Part shown: in pieces, positions 1 to 6,455 of the stretch | How positions within the stretch are numbered: position 1 is the first letter of the stretch | How the letters are laid out: every line of letters starts with the position of its first letter | NCBI GenBank assembly: GCA_023268595.1 | Contig: JALQUD010000021.1 | Coordinates: forward strand, 1 to 12,230 | DNA from: Candidatus Saccharimonadia bacterium | GTDB lineage: Bacteria > Patescibacteriota > Saccharimonadia > Saccharimonadales > UBA4665 | Direction: 5' to 3' | Length of the DNA: 12,230 bases | Translations under genes and position numbers: made by a program | Notes under the pieces: model-generated | The model's database searches: none | Told to the model about the DNA's origin: nothing | Seen by the model: only the letters and a program-made list of their open reading frames with translations

Positions 1-110
1 TCGAACCACAAAAGTTTCACCATGTCGGCCTTGCGCCCGCGAAAGCAGAAGATCTCGCCACTATGGGGATCGCGACCGAGACCCTGCTGCACTTTCAGCG
101 CCAGCGAGTT
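1..110 (-). pseudogene. IS66-family TnpB (Orf2) accessory protein, internal fragment
   Basis: Reading the minus strand from about position 110 to the window edge gives an uninterrupted peptide of about 36 residues with the hallmark pattern of the IS66 TnpB protein: NSLALKVQQGLGRDP, then HSGEIFCFRGRKADMVKLLW. In IS66-family elements this segment lies in the N-terminal third of a roughly 115-residue protein needed for transposition alongside TnpC. The N-terminal 20 or so residues are missing: in frame, just upstream, is a TAG stop (114-116) that overlaps the promoter of the PRC-barrel gene. The gene also runs off the left edge, so its C-terminal extent is unknown. It could be a decayed insertion sequence, an IS boundary created by deletion, or an assembly join. 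Family assignment is strong; functional status is probably dead. Confidence 0.8.
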
Positions 111-115
111 ATACT
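110..115 (+). promoter_or_regulatory. -10 box (TATACT) immediately before the PRC-barrel gene
   Basis: TATACT ends 6 bases before the ATG at 122. With usual spacing, transcription would start at or next to the A of the start codon, giving a leaderless mRNA. No convincing -35 hexamer lies 16-18 bases upstream, where the sequence belongs to the TnpB fragment. A short AGAGG at 116-120 sits too close to the ATG to be a normal ribosome binding site. Confidence 0.4.
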
Positions 116-121
116 AGAGGT

Positions 122-643
122 ATGTTACAGCTCAGCAACGCCTTCGCCGATAAGAATGTCATGTCGTTGCGGACCGGTGCGGCCGTGGCCGCCATTACGC
201 GCCCCATCCTCAACCCCAATAACCTCAAGATCGAAGGCTTCTTCTGCCAGGACTTGTATGACCGGAAAGAACTGGTCATGTTATACCAGGATATCCGTGA
301 ACTACTGCCGCAGGGCTTCGTCGTCGATGATCACGACGTACTCGTCGAGCCATCTGAGCTTGTACGGTTGCAGGATATCATCCAGCTTAATTTCCAACTC
401 ATCAACATGCCGGTCGTCACCAGTAACAAAGAGAAGATCGGCAAGGTCAATGATTTCGCGACCGAGATCGAATCGATGTTCGTGCAGAAACTGTACGTAA
501 CCCGATCGATGTTCAAGAGCTTCTCCAATGGACAGTTGAGCGTGGACCGTAATCAGATCATAGAAATCAACGATAACCGTATTCTGATCCAGGACCCTCT
601 GCAAGGCAAACCGTCTGGCGCTAACGCTACCGCCCTGGCATGA
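122..643 (+). CDS. PRC-barrel domain protein
   Basis: This 173-residue soluble protein looks like two consecutive PRC-barrel-type beta units. The first, about residues 14-85, contains LRTGAAVAAITRPILNPNN and the segment FVVDDHDVLVEPSELVRLQD. The second, about residues 90-155, contains PVVTSNKEKIGKVNDFATE. PRC-barrel domains occur in the ribosome maturation factor RimM, in photosynthetic reaction-centre H subunits and in many stand-alone bacterial proteins of unknown role; stand-alone copies are common in Saccharibacteria and Actinobacteria. There is no signal peptide or membrane segment, so it is likely cytoplasmic. The ATG at 122 is chosen because a -10 box lies just upstream and the barrel begins shortly after. 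The next gene starts 26 bases downstream on the same strand, so the two may be co-transcribed. The specific function cannot be read from the sequence. Confidence 0.75.
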   Translation: MLQLSNAFADKNVMSLRTGAAVAAITRPILNPNNLKIEGFFCQDLYDRKELVMLYQDIRELLPQGFVVDDHDVLVEPSELVRLQDIIQLNFQLINMPVVTSNKEKIGKVNDFATEIESMFVQKLYVTRSMFKSFSNGQLSVDRNQIIEINDNRILIQDPLQGKPSGANATALA

Positions 644-669
644 CAAGGGCCGACTGAGTCTGCTCCGAC

Positions 670-2019
670 ATGTACAGCCTGGTATATGAACCGTCACCTG
701 CACGCGACCAGCGATGGTTCGAGCGCGTATCGCCATATTTCGACGAGCTGTACATTTCGTTAGGAATCCCGGGCGACAAACTGGCAGCCATGCAACGCGA
801 CTTCGAGCATGCCGCCTTCAATCCTGATCTGCGTCCACTCCAGCACGACCCTGTCAGCCTAGATAAGATCGTCCGCGAGTTACACATATTGCGCGACCAG
901 GTCGCCAGCGATTCCGATGAGCTGATAGCGACCGCCTACGTCGCCAAGATCGATGAGCTTACGGCGCAATATGCGTTATTAGCAGCCTCCGTAGCTGGCG
1001 ACGCCGAAGCATCCGCCGCAAAAAACCGTTGGCTCTATGGCAAGGCTGATCGGGCCACCCTGGCAGGCGTGACCGCGTGGATACGCCAACTAGCCGGAGA
1101 TATGTCCGAAACATCATCACACATCTCGAAATCGGCCGAAGCCGTGCTCGACATAGTCCCGGACCTCGGCGGATCCGCCAGTGACATCCTCCCCAACCCG
1201 GACACGTTCAAGAAAGTACGGCATGCCCACTTTCAGGCCGGTGGTTACATCGACGCGTTGTTCGGTCAGGACGCCATGAACGCACTACCCGCAGTCGTCA
1301 CGCCACAGTCCGGTGACGAAATCACCCGGCAGGCCATTACCAACGTCAGCTCCGACTACAGCCTGACCGATTCCACCGATTATCTATGGGGAGTCATCCA
1401 TGGGCGCAAGACAGTCGTCAGGCCGGTCGACTATTTACTGAGCCGCGAAGCCTTCATGGGCATCGTAGCCCATGAAGTGGGCAGCCATCTGCTGGAGCGC
1501 GAAAACGGTATCCGTCAGCCGCTCAGGCTCCTGAGTGCCGGGCTTGACCGGTATGAGTCATCCAACGAAGGGCGGGCTTTCATGCGTGAACAGATTCAAT
1601 TCGCAGATAGCGTCAGCATGACACGCCAGGTCAGCTGGGAGCACATCCTACTACTCTATCTTTCATCTGCGCTTGCGGACGGCAGTGCCGGCACACCACG
1701 GCTCGATTTCAAGCAACTGTACCAGATACTCATCACCACACTCAGGTTTTTCAAGGCCAGGCGCTTTCCGGATGATCCGGACCATGCCGAGCGCCAGGCG
1801 CTCGACGAGGCGTGGCAGCTATGCACCCGGGCCATGAAAGGAGCCGATGTCACGGGAGGATCATTCAACAAAGGCATGGTCTATTTGCGCGGCAACCTGC
1901 AAGCCTGGAACTTAGCCGCCACCGATCCCGACATCATTTTCCTGGGCGACGCAGGTAAGTTCGACATAGGCAGACAGGACCACCGTGCGATCCTGGCCGG
2001 GTGCGGCGTTCTCGATTAG
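670..2019 (+). CDS. DUF1704 / MATCAP-like (tyrosine carboxypeptidase family) zinc metallopeptidase
   Basis: This 449-residue protein carries the signature of the DUF1704 family. It has HEVGSH at residues 268-273 (an HExxxH zinc site preceded by GIVA) and a downstream NEGRA motif with Glu300, equivalent to the QEGLA-type motif that supplies the third zinc ligand. In the eukaryotic members (MATCAP/TMCP) this fold removes C-terminal tyrosine or related residues; the substrates of the bacterial members are not established. The N-terminal ~190 residues are mostly helical with no signal peptide, so the enzyme is probably cytoplasmic. The ATG at 670 is the only good start: an in-frame TGA lies at 655-657, and no strong Shine-Dalgarno sequence is seen, which suits read-through from the PRC-barrel gene. 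It ends 19 bases before the convergent recX gene with no obvious terminator between them. Family call is strong; substrate unknown. Confidence 0.85.
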   Translation: MYSLVYEPSPARDQRWFERVSPYFDELYISLGIPGDKLAAMQRDFEHAAFNPDLRPLQHDPVSLDKIVRELHILRDQVASDSDELIATAYVAKIDELTAQYALLAASVAGDAEASAAKNRWLYGKADRATLAGVTAWIRQLAGDMSETSSHISKSAEAVLDIVPDLGGSASDILPNPDTFKKVRHAHFQAGGYIDALFGQDAMNALPAVVTPQSGDEITRQAITNVSSDYSLTDSTDYLWGVIHGRKTVVRPVDYLLSREAFMGIVAHEVGSHLLERENGIRQPLRLLSAGLDRYESSNEGRAFMREQIQFADSVSMTRQVSWEHILLLYLSSALADGSAGTPRLDFKQLYQILITTLRFFKARRFPDDPDHAERQALDEAWQLCTRAMKGADVTGGSFNKGMVYLRGNLQAWNLAATDPDIIFLGDAGKFDIGRQDHRAILAGCGVLD

Positions 2020-2038
2020 CGTCTAACCGGCCCCGCCA

Positions 2039-2650
2039 TTAATCGTCGTCTGACTCGTCCATCGCTGACTTTATGTCTTCATAACCAAAACCCTGCCGTG
2101 CCAGATATTGCATCAGTTTCGCCGGATCCTGACTGAACTTGGATATGCGACGCTTTTTGGCTATCAGACTGCGCAGCTCCTGACGGTCGCCCGTCTCATC
2201 TTGCCGCAGCACCTCATCGATGACCGCCGTAGCAACCCGCTTCGCCTGTAGCTCCTGGCGCAGTTTACGCTTGGACGTCGGCTTAAGCAGGTGCCGGTTC
2301 TCTACCCAGTTGCGCGCGAATGCCTGATCATCGATGAAGCCAAGGCCGCTCAGCCTATCGGCGATCTGCTCGGCCAATTCCGGAGCGGCCTCTTTGCGCG
2401 CCAGATATGTCATGATTTCCCAGCGGCTGCGCTGGCGCATGGCCGCATACCTGACGGCATTCGTGAATAACTTATCTTCGGCGGACAGTCGTTTATAGCG
2501 TTTGATGTCATCACCGCTGAGCTGCACGCCGCTAGATAAGCCGGACTGCAGCAGCGCGCTGTCGCTCAGACTGAACGAATACTTCCCGTCCACATAAACC
2601 GAGAACCGCTCCTTGCGCCGTTCCTGCTGCCGGATAGCTGTCACCAGCAT
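2039..2650 (-). CDS. recX: Regulatory protein RecX
   Basis: RecX binds RecA and the RecA-DNA filament and modulates recombinase activity. The 203-residue protein opens with MLVTAIRQQERRKERFSVYV, a beta-strand start typical of the longer RecX forms. It continues with tandem three-helix repeats, including the conserved GFIDDQAFARNWVENR at residues 104-119. A C-terminal third repeat (about 155-198) ends in an acidic tail. The reading frame is open further upstream to an ATG at 2740, but that would overlap the membrane-protein gene and add 30 residues of unrelated sequence, so the ATG at 2650 is preferred; it leaves 23 bases after the upstream stop. The order recA, membrane protein, recX on the same strand supports co-regulation with recA. 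No clear Shine-Dalgarno sequence is visible, so translation may depend on coupling. Confidence 0.9.
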   Translation of the reverse strand: MLVTAIRQQERRKERFSVYVDGKYSFSLSDSALLQSGLSSGVQLSGDDIKRYKRLSAEDKLFTNAVRYAAMRQRSRWEIMTYLARKEAAPELAEQIADRLSGLGFIDDQAFARNWVENRHLLKPTSKRKLRQELQAKRVATAVIDEVLRQDETGDRQELRSLIAKKRRISKFSQDPAKLMQYLARQGFGYEDIKSAMDESDDD

Positions 2651-2673
2651 GGCACCCACAGCCTGCGACAGGT

Positions 2674-3123
2674 TCAGACCATCTCGGTCAGCATCATCGC
2701 CAACAGCACGAAGACCGGCACCTCTATCAGGATTCCCCATGTATATTCACCCCATTGAATCTTATTGTGGAAACGCGTGAACAGACTACCGATTGGCAGC
2801 CAGCCTTTCCGCTCGTATGCCACATACCGATAGACCCACACCAGGTCCGGAGCTAAGGCCAGGAAGGCCGCGGCCCACACCCACCATGGCTTACCCCATA
2901 ACAGATACAGTAACAGTGGCACGCCGACCAGATTGACCGACTCCATGAAGTATGTGGCACGGTAATTAAACGCTTCGGCATAGCCGCCCCTGCCCGGATA
3001 TCCATAATGCGGCAGGGCGTCCAATAGGAAGTGCGACAGTAACGCGGCCGGCAAAGCCACTAACGGCGATTGGACCGTCAAAGCTATGGTTGCGCCGGCA
3101 TAGAGGTGGTTACTGGTCGTCAT
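2674..3123 (-). CDS. Small polytopic membrane protein with conserved-looking His/Asp residues (possible membrane metal-dependent hydrolase-like protein)
   Basis: This 149-residue protein has about four membrane segments: roughly residues 12-34, 60-76, 79-98 and 128-145. Polar residues sit in or beside the membrane: His6, then SHFLLDALPH with His31, Asp35 and His39, then PD at 92-93 and His119. The arrangement (N-terminal His, SHxxxDxxPH, PD, late His) resembles integral-membrane proteins loosely annotated as metal-dependent hydrolases (YdjM/DUF457-like), but the classic HRGxTHS motif of that family is absent, so the match is only suggestive. It lies between recA and recX on their strand. Its ATG is 7 bases from a TACAAT box, so the mRNA from this promoter would be leaderless. 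Function unknown; a metal-binding or lipid-related enzyme is a guess. Confidence 0.65.
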   Translation of the reverse strand: MTTSNHLYAGATIALTVQSPLVALPAALLSHFLLDALPHYGYPGRGGYAEAFNYRATYFMESVNLVGVPLLLYLLWGKPWWVWAAAFLALAPDLVWVYRYVAYERKGWLPIGSLFTRFHNKIQWGEYTWGILIEVPVFVLLAMMLTEMV

Positions 3124-3130
3124 ATCCGGT

Positions 3131-3160
3131 ATTGTAGTATGCCAACCTTAAAGAAGCCAA
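3131..3160 (-). promoter_or_regulatory. Promoter of the membrane protein-recX unit, leaderless
   Basis: On the minus strand, TTGGCT (3155-3160, 4 of 6 matches to the -35 consensus) is followed after 18 bases by TACAAT (3131-3136). The ATG at 3121-3123 is 7 bases beyond the -10 box, so transcription should start at or beside the initiation codon. The -35 box lies directly after the recA terminator stem, within its T-rich tail. Confidence 0.5.
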
Positions 3161-3188
3161 AGGAAGGCCGGAAACAGCCCGGCCCTCC
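3155..3188 (-). terminator. Intrinsic terminator downstream of recA
   Basis: On the minus strand, GGAGGGCCGG (3179-3188) pairs with CCGGCCTTCC (3162-3171) across a 7-base loop. This makes a 10-bp stem with one G-U pair, followed by a short interrupted T tract (TTTGGCTTCTTT). It starts 16 bases after the recA stop. The weak T tract suggests incomplete termination, with some read-through into the downstream genes. Confidence 0.65.
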
Positions 3189-3204
3189 TCACCTCACGCG
3201 ACTA

Positions 3205-4308
3205 CTACACCTTGGAGGCGGCTTCGCGGACTTGGTCAGCCACCTGCTGCATGACGACCGGGTTCTCATCCAGGTATGTCTTGGCAGCTTCGCGACCCTG
3301 ACCGATCTTCTGATCGTTATAGCTGAACCATGCACCGGACTTCTCAACGATGTCATATTTGACGGCCAAGTCGATGATGTCGCCGGAGCGGCTGATGCCC
3401 TGGTTGTACATGATGTCGAATTCAGCTTCACGGAACGGCGGCGCGATCTTGTTCTTGACGACTTTGACGCGGCAGTGGTTACCGATGACACTGTCACCCT
3501 GCTTGATCTGCGAGGTACGGCGGATGTCCATGCGTACCGAGGCATAGAACTTAAGCGCGTTACCACCGGTGGTAGTTTCAGGGTTGCCAAACATCACACC
3601 GATCTTCATACGGATCTGGTTGATGAAAATGACCGTTGCCTTGGACTTGTTGATGACACCGGTCAGCTTGCGCAGCGCCTGGCTCATGAGCCGGGCCTGC
3701 AGGCCGGGCAGCGAGTCACCCATGTCGCCTTCGATTTCAGCCCGTGGCACCAAAGCCGCCACCGAGTCCACGACGATCAGATCGACAGCGTTGGAGCGCA
3801 CCAGAGTCTCGGTGATTTCCAGCGCCTGCTCACCGTTGTCCGGCTGGCTGAGCAGCAAGTTCTCGACGTCCACGCCGATGCGCTTGGCATACGCCGGGTC
3901 AAGGGCATGCTCGGCATCGATGAAAGCGGCAGTACCACCAGCTCTTTGGACTTCGGCGATGGCGTGCAGCGTCAACGTGGTCTTACCGGAGCTTTCCGGA
4001 CCGTAGACTTCAACTACGCGGCCTTTAGGAATTCCACCACCCAGCGCCAAATCGAGTCCGAGTGACCCGGTCGACATCGTTTCGACCTCGACGTCGGTAC
4101 GCTCACCAAGCTTCATGATGGAGCCTTTGCCGAATTGCTTCTCGATAGTCTCCAGAGCCAATCCGAGCGCCTTGGTTTTGCCTTCGGCGGCTGCGGCGGC
4201 CTTCTTCTCGTCCTTAGCGTTAGCCTTCTTGTCGGTTTTTGTCTCGGCGGCCGGTGCGACGACGGTCTTGTCGTCCTTGACTGCAGTGTCGTTACTATTC
4301 GTTGCCAT
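3205..4308 (-). CDS. recA: Recombinase RecA
   Basis: RecA is the ATP-dependent strand-exchange protein of homologous recombination and DNA repair. The core is canonical: QFGKGSIM at 58-65, Walker A GPESSGKT at 103-110, catalytic Glu133 in FIDAEHALDP, Walker B LIVVDSVAAL at 177-186, and the DNA-binding loop 2 region around 231-249 with MFGNPETTTGG. Two features are unusual. A Lys/Ala/Asp-rich, probably disordered N-terminal extension of about 37 residues precedes the usual start of the protein. The C-terminus ends shortly after the core (REAASKV), without the acidic tail seen in E. coli RecA. The start at 4308 is supported by AAGGAGG at 4315-4321, 6 bases upstream, so the extension is genuinely translated. 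The gene ends with two consecutive TAG codons and a terminator hairpin. It is divergent from pilB. Confidence 0.98.
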   Translation of the reverse strand: MATNSNDTAVKDDKTVVAPAAETKTDKKANAKDEKKAAAAAEGKTKALGLALETIEKQFGKGSIMKLGERTDVEVETMSTGSLGLDLALGGGIPKGRVVEVYGPESSGKTTLTLHAIAEVQRAGGTAAFIDAEHALDPAYAKRIGVDVENLLLSQPDNGEQALEITETLVRSNAVDLIVVDSVAALVPRAEIEGDMGDSLPGLQARLMSQALRKLTGVINKSKATVIFINQIRMKIGVMFGNPETTTGGNALKFYASVRMDIRRTSQIKQGDSVIGNHCRVKVVKNKIAPPFREAEFDIMYNQGISRSGDIIDLAVKYDIVEKSGAWFSYNDQKIGQGREAAKTYLDENPVVMQQVADQVREAASKV

Positions 4309-4314
4309 GGTTTC

Positions 4315-4321
4315 CCTCCTT
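4315..4321 (-). promoter_or_regulatory. Strong ribosome binding site of recA
   Basis: On the minus strand, AAGGAGG lies 6 bases before the ATG at 4308. It fixes the start codon and so confirms that the long N-terminal extension of RecA is part of the protein. Confidence 0.85.
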
Positions 4322-4346
4322 CGGAACGGTCCGGTAGATTGAAGCT

Positions 4347-4386
4347 ATTATAAGCGTCGGTCTCTTCACCCGTTCCATTGATTATA
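4347..4386 (-). promoter_or_regulatory. Candidate recA promoter(s): two tandem TATAAT boxes
   Basis: On the minus strand, perfect TATAAT hexamers occur at 4347-4352 and 4381-4386. The nearer one would give a leader of roughly 30 bases carrying the Shine-Dalgarno sequence. Neither has a good -35 hexamer at 16-18 bases. I recognise no consensus LexA operator of either the E. coli or the Bacillus type here. Confidence 0.4.
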
Positions 4387-4471
4387 ACTGACAGCGGTAG
4401 GTATAGCAGGACGTTTTATGGTCTGCAATCATTTTATTCACAGTATGTAACGACAACCTGACACGGAACCC

Positions 4472-4500
4472 TTATACCAATGGGAAATACCTGCTAGAAT
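4472..4500 (+). promoter_or_regulatory. Candidate pilB promoter
   Basis: TAGAAT (4495-4500) is a good -10 hexamer; TTATAC (4472-4477) is a weak -35 at 17 bases. A second, poorer option is TTGATT (4378-4383) with TATAGC (4402-4407). The recA-pilB intergenic region (4309-4616) must hold divergent promoters; this is the best forward candidate. Confidence 0.3.
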
Positions 4501-4509
4501 ACTATAAGA

Positions 4510-4626
4510 ATGAGCGTAATCAAGCAGCGGTTGGGGCTGTGCGTACAGATGCATACCGGCACATTAGCAGTGTCGTCCGTACGGCATACCCCTGAGATAT
4601 CGGAGGTATCAGTGCCATGCGCATAG
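4510..4626 (+). CDS. Possible 38-residue leader ORF overlapping the pilB start (uncertain)
   Basis: An ATG at 4510, 9 bases after the TAGAAT box, opens a 38-codon frame that ends with TAG at 4624-4626, inside the first codons of pilB in another frame. The predicted peptide begins MSVIKQRLGLCVQMHTGTLA and has no recognisable domain. Stop-start overlap could couple its translation to pilB, and the closeness of the -10 box resembles the near-leaderless starts elsewhere in this window. Against it, pilB has its own GGAGG at 4602-4606, 10 bases before its ATG, so this frame may be chance within a 5' leader. Confidence 0.2.
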   Translation: MSVIKQRLGLCVQMHTGTLAVSSVRHTPEISEVSVPCA

Positions 4627-6452
4627 CCGATTCCTTAGCCGAGAAACTGCTCAAACAGGCCGACATCACCGACGAGCAGCTCAAGCAGCTCCACGAACAG
4701 GAAGCGCGCGAGAAGAAGCCGCTCCAGGATATCGCCATCCGCTCCAACCTCATCAGCGAGAAAGAGCTGACCAAACTGTACGCCGAAGAAATCGAGGTGC
4801 CACTAATCGAGCTCAACGCCAAGGACATCAAGAAGGATGACTTACACCTGCTGCCTGAGCGTATCGCCCGGCAGTACCACGCCGTAGTCTTCGGCGTCGA
4901 CGAGAACGACACCAAATTGGTGGCAATGGAAGATCCCGATGACATCCAGGCGCTCAACTTCCTGCAGAAGCAGCTTGGTAACAACATCCGCGTCTTCATC
5001 ACCACCAACAGCCTGTTACAGGCCGGCTTGGACCAGTACCGCGAGAACGTCGGCAGCGAGCTGACCAAGGTCATCTCCGGCGAAGACATCCAGGAAGCCG
5101 AGGCCGAAGACATCAAGGAAAGCGACCTGACCGAGGACTCGCCGATCGCCCAGACCGTCAATCTTATTGTCGAGTACGGAGTAAAGTCCGGGGCCAGCGA
5201 CATCCACATCGAGCCGCGCGAAGGCTATGTCATCACCCGTTACCGCATCGATGGCATGTTACGCGAAGCTAACAAACTGCCGCGCAAAGTCCTAAGCGCC
5301 CTGGTATCACGCATCAAGATCCTGTCCAACCTGAAGATCGATGAGCACCGCGCGCCGCAGGACGGCCGCTTCAAGGTCCAGGTCAGCGGCAACATGTACG
5401 CCCTGCGTGTCTCAACCTTGCCGATCGTCGACGGAGAGAAGGTCGTCATGCGTATCCTGAATGAAGGCACCAAGGCGGCCGAGCTCGACCAGTTAGGCTT
5501 CTGGGGTAGCGCCAAAAGCGCCCTGGAACACGCCATGATCCAACCGCACGGCATGATCCTGGTTACCGGTCCGACCGGCTCCGGCAAGTCAACCACCCTG
5601 TTCAGTGTCCTGAGCAAGTTGAACACCCCCAACGTCAACATCTCGACCATCGAAGACCCGGTGGAATACCGCATCCCCGGCGTCAACCAGACGCAGGTCA
5701 ACCCGGTAGCCGGCATGACCTTCATCAACGGTCTGCGCGCCCTGCTGCGCCAGGACCCCAATGTCATCATGGTCGGAGAGATCCGTGATGGCGAGACCGC
5801 CAGCCTGGGCGTCCAGGCCGCCCTGACTGGGCACCTGGTATTCAGTACGCTCCACACTAACAATGCCGCCACCTGTCTGCCACGTCTGCTAGACATGAAC
5901 ATCGAGCCGTTCCTGATTGCCAGCACATTGCGCGTGGTCATCGGCCAACGCCTGGTGCGCCGGTTGTGCACCAGTTGCCGTGAAGCCTACCAGCCGACCG
6001 CCGAGGACCTCAAGACCATCGCCAAAACGTTCAAGCTGAGCGCCGCCAACATGATCCACATCCACGAACTCGAGAAACAGGCCCTATCCGACACCATCGG
6101 CCACCAGGCCGTCCCGGATAAGAACGCCAAGTCCAAAGACGGTAAGGCCTCGGCCGACTCCAACGAACTGAGTACGGCCCCGCATGGCGTCAAGCGGCTG
6201 TTCGCGGCACACATCGATGGCTGCGAAAGCTGCAACCACACCGGCTACAAAGGACGCATCGGTATCTACGAAGTACTGAACAACGACACGCCGATCCAAA
6301 GTCTGATCCTGGCCAACAGCACCAGCGAAGTCATCGAGAAGGCCGCCATCGAAGAAGGCATGGTTACCATGCAGCTCGACGGTTTCATCAAGGCATTGCG
6401 AGGCGAGACCACCATAGAGGAGATCCTGCGGGTCACATCGACACAGGAATAG
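4617..6452 (+). CDS. pilB: Type IV pilus assembly ATPase PilB (GspE family)
   Basis: PilB is the cytoplasmic hexameric ATPase that powers pilus extension through PilC. In this 611-residue protein an N-terminal GspE/MshEN-type domain (about 1-145) precedes the ATPase. The ATPase shows Walker A GPTGSGKST (318-326), the Asp box STIEDPVEY (343-351), Walker B VIMVGEIRDGETA (383-395, Glu388) and the His box HLVFSTLHTNNA (406-417). A zinc-binding tetracysteine is present as Cys451/Cys454 and Cys536/Cys539, but the two CxxC pairs are separated by 81 residues, against about 29 in EpsE-type proteins; the extra stretch is polar and low-complexity. A PilB rather than PilT identity follows from the long N-terminal domain and the CxxC pairs. 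GGAGG at 4602-4606 supports the ATG at 4617. The gene is followed 3 bases later by pilC. Confidence 0.96.
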   Translation: MRIADSLAEKLLKQADITDEQLKQLHEQEAREKKPLQDIAIRSNLISEKELTKLYAEEIEVPLIELNAKDIKKDDLHLLPERIARQYHAVVFGVDENDTKLVAMEDPDDIQALNFLQKQLGNNIRVFITTNSLLQAGLDQYRENVGSELTKVISGEDIQEAEAEDIKESDLTEDSPIAQTVNLIVEYGVKSGASDIHIEPREGYVITRYRIDGMLREANKLPRKVLSALVSRIKILSNLKIDEHRAPQDGRFKVQVSGNMYALRVSTLPIVDGEKVVMRILNEGTKAAELDQLGFWGSAKSALEHAMIQPHGMILVTGPTGSGKSTTLFSVLSKLNTPNVNISTIEDPVEYRIPGVNQTQVNPVAGMTFINGLRALLRQDPNVIMVGEIRDGETASLGVQAALTGHLVFSTLHTNNAATCLPRLLDMNIEPFLIASTLRVVIGQRLVRRLCTSCREAYQPTAEDLKTIAKTFKLSAANMIHIHELEKQALSDTIGHQAVPDKNAKSKDGKASADSNELSTAPHGVKRLFAAHIDGCESCNHTGYKGRIGIYEVLNNDTPIQSLILANSTSEVIEKAAIEEGMVTMQLDGFIKALRGETTIEEILRVTSTQE

Positions 6453-6455
6453 GCC

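Noticed and set aside
302..736. 144-residue minus-strand open frame opposite the PRC-barrel gene
   Set aside because: It overlaps both the PRC-barrel gene and the start of the DUF1704 gene in antisense and carries no recognisable motif.
2651..2740. Longer RecX start at 2740
   Set aside because: It would overlap the upstream membrane-protein gene by 67 bases and add 30 residues that do not look like RecX, whereas the start at 2650 gives a typical RecX N-terminus.
3070..4065. 331-residue plus-strand open frame opposite recA
   Set aside because: It runs antisense to a perfectly conserved recA; the product has no recognisable domain and its composition (Val/Asp/His rich) is that of a mirror frame of a GC-rich-third-position gene.
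4323..4376. Inverted 7-mer GGAACGG / CCGTTCC flanking the recA -10 box, as a possible SOS operator
   Set aside because: The half-sites are 40 bases apart and match neither the E. coli nor the Bacillus LexA operator; a 7-mer match over this distance can be chance.
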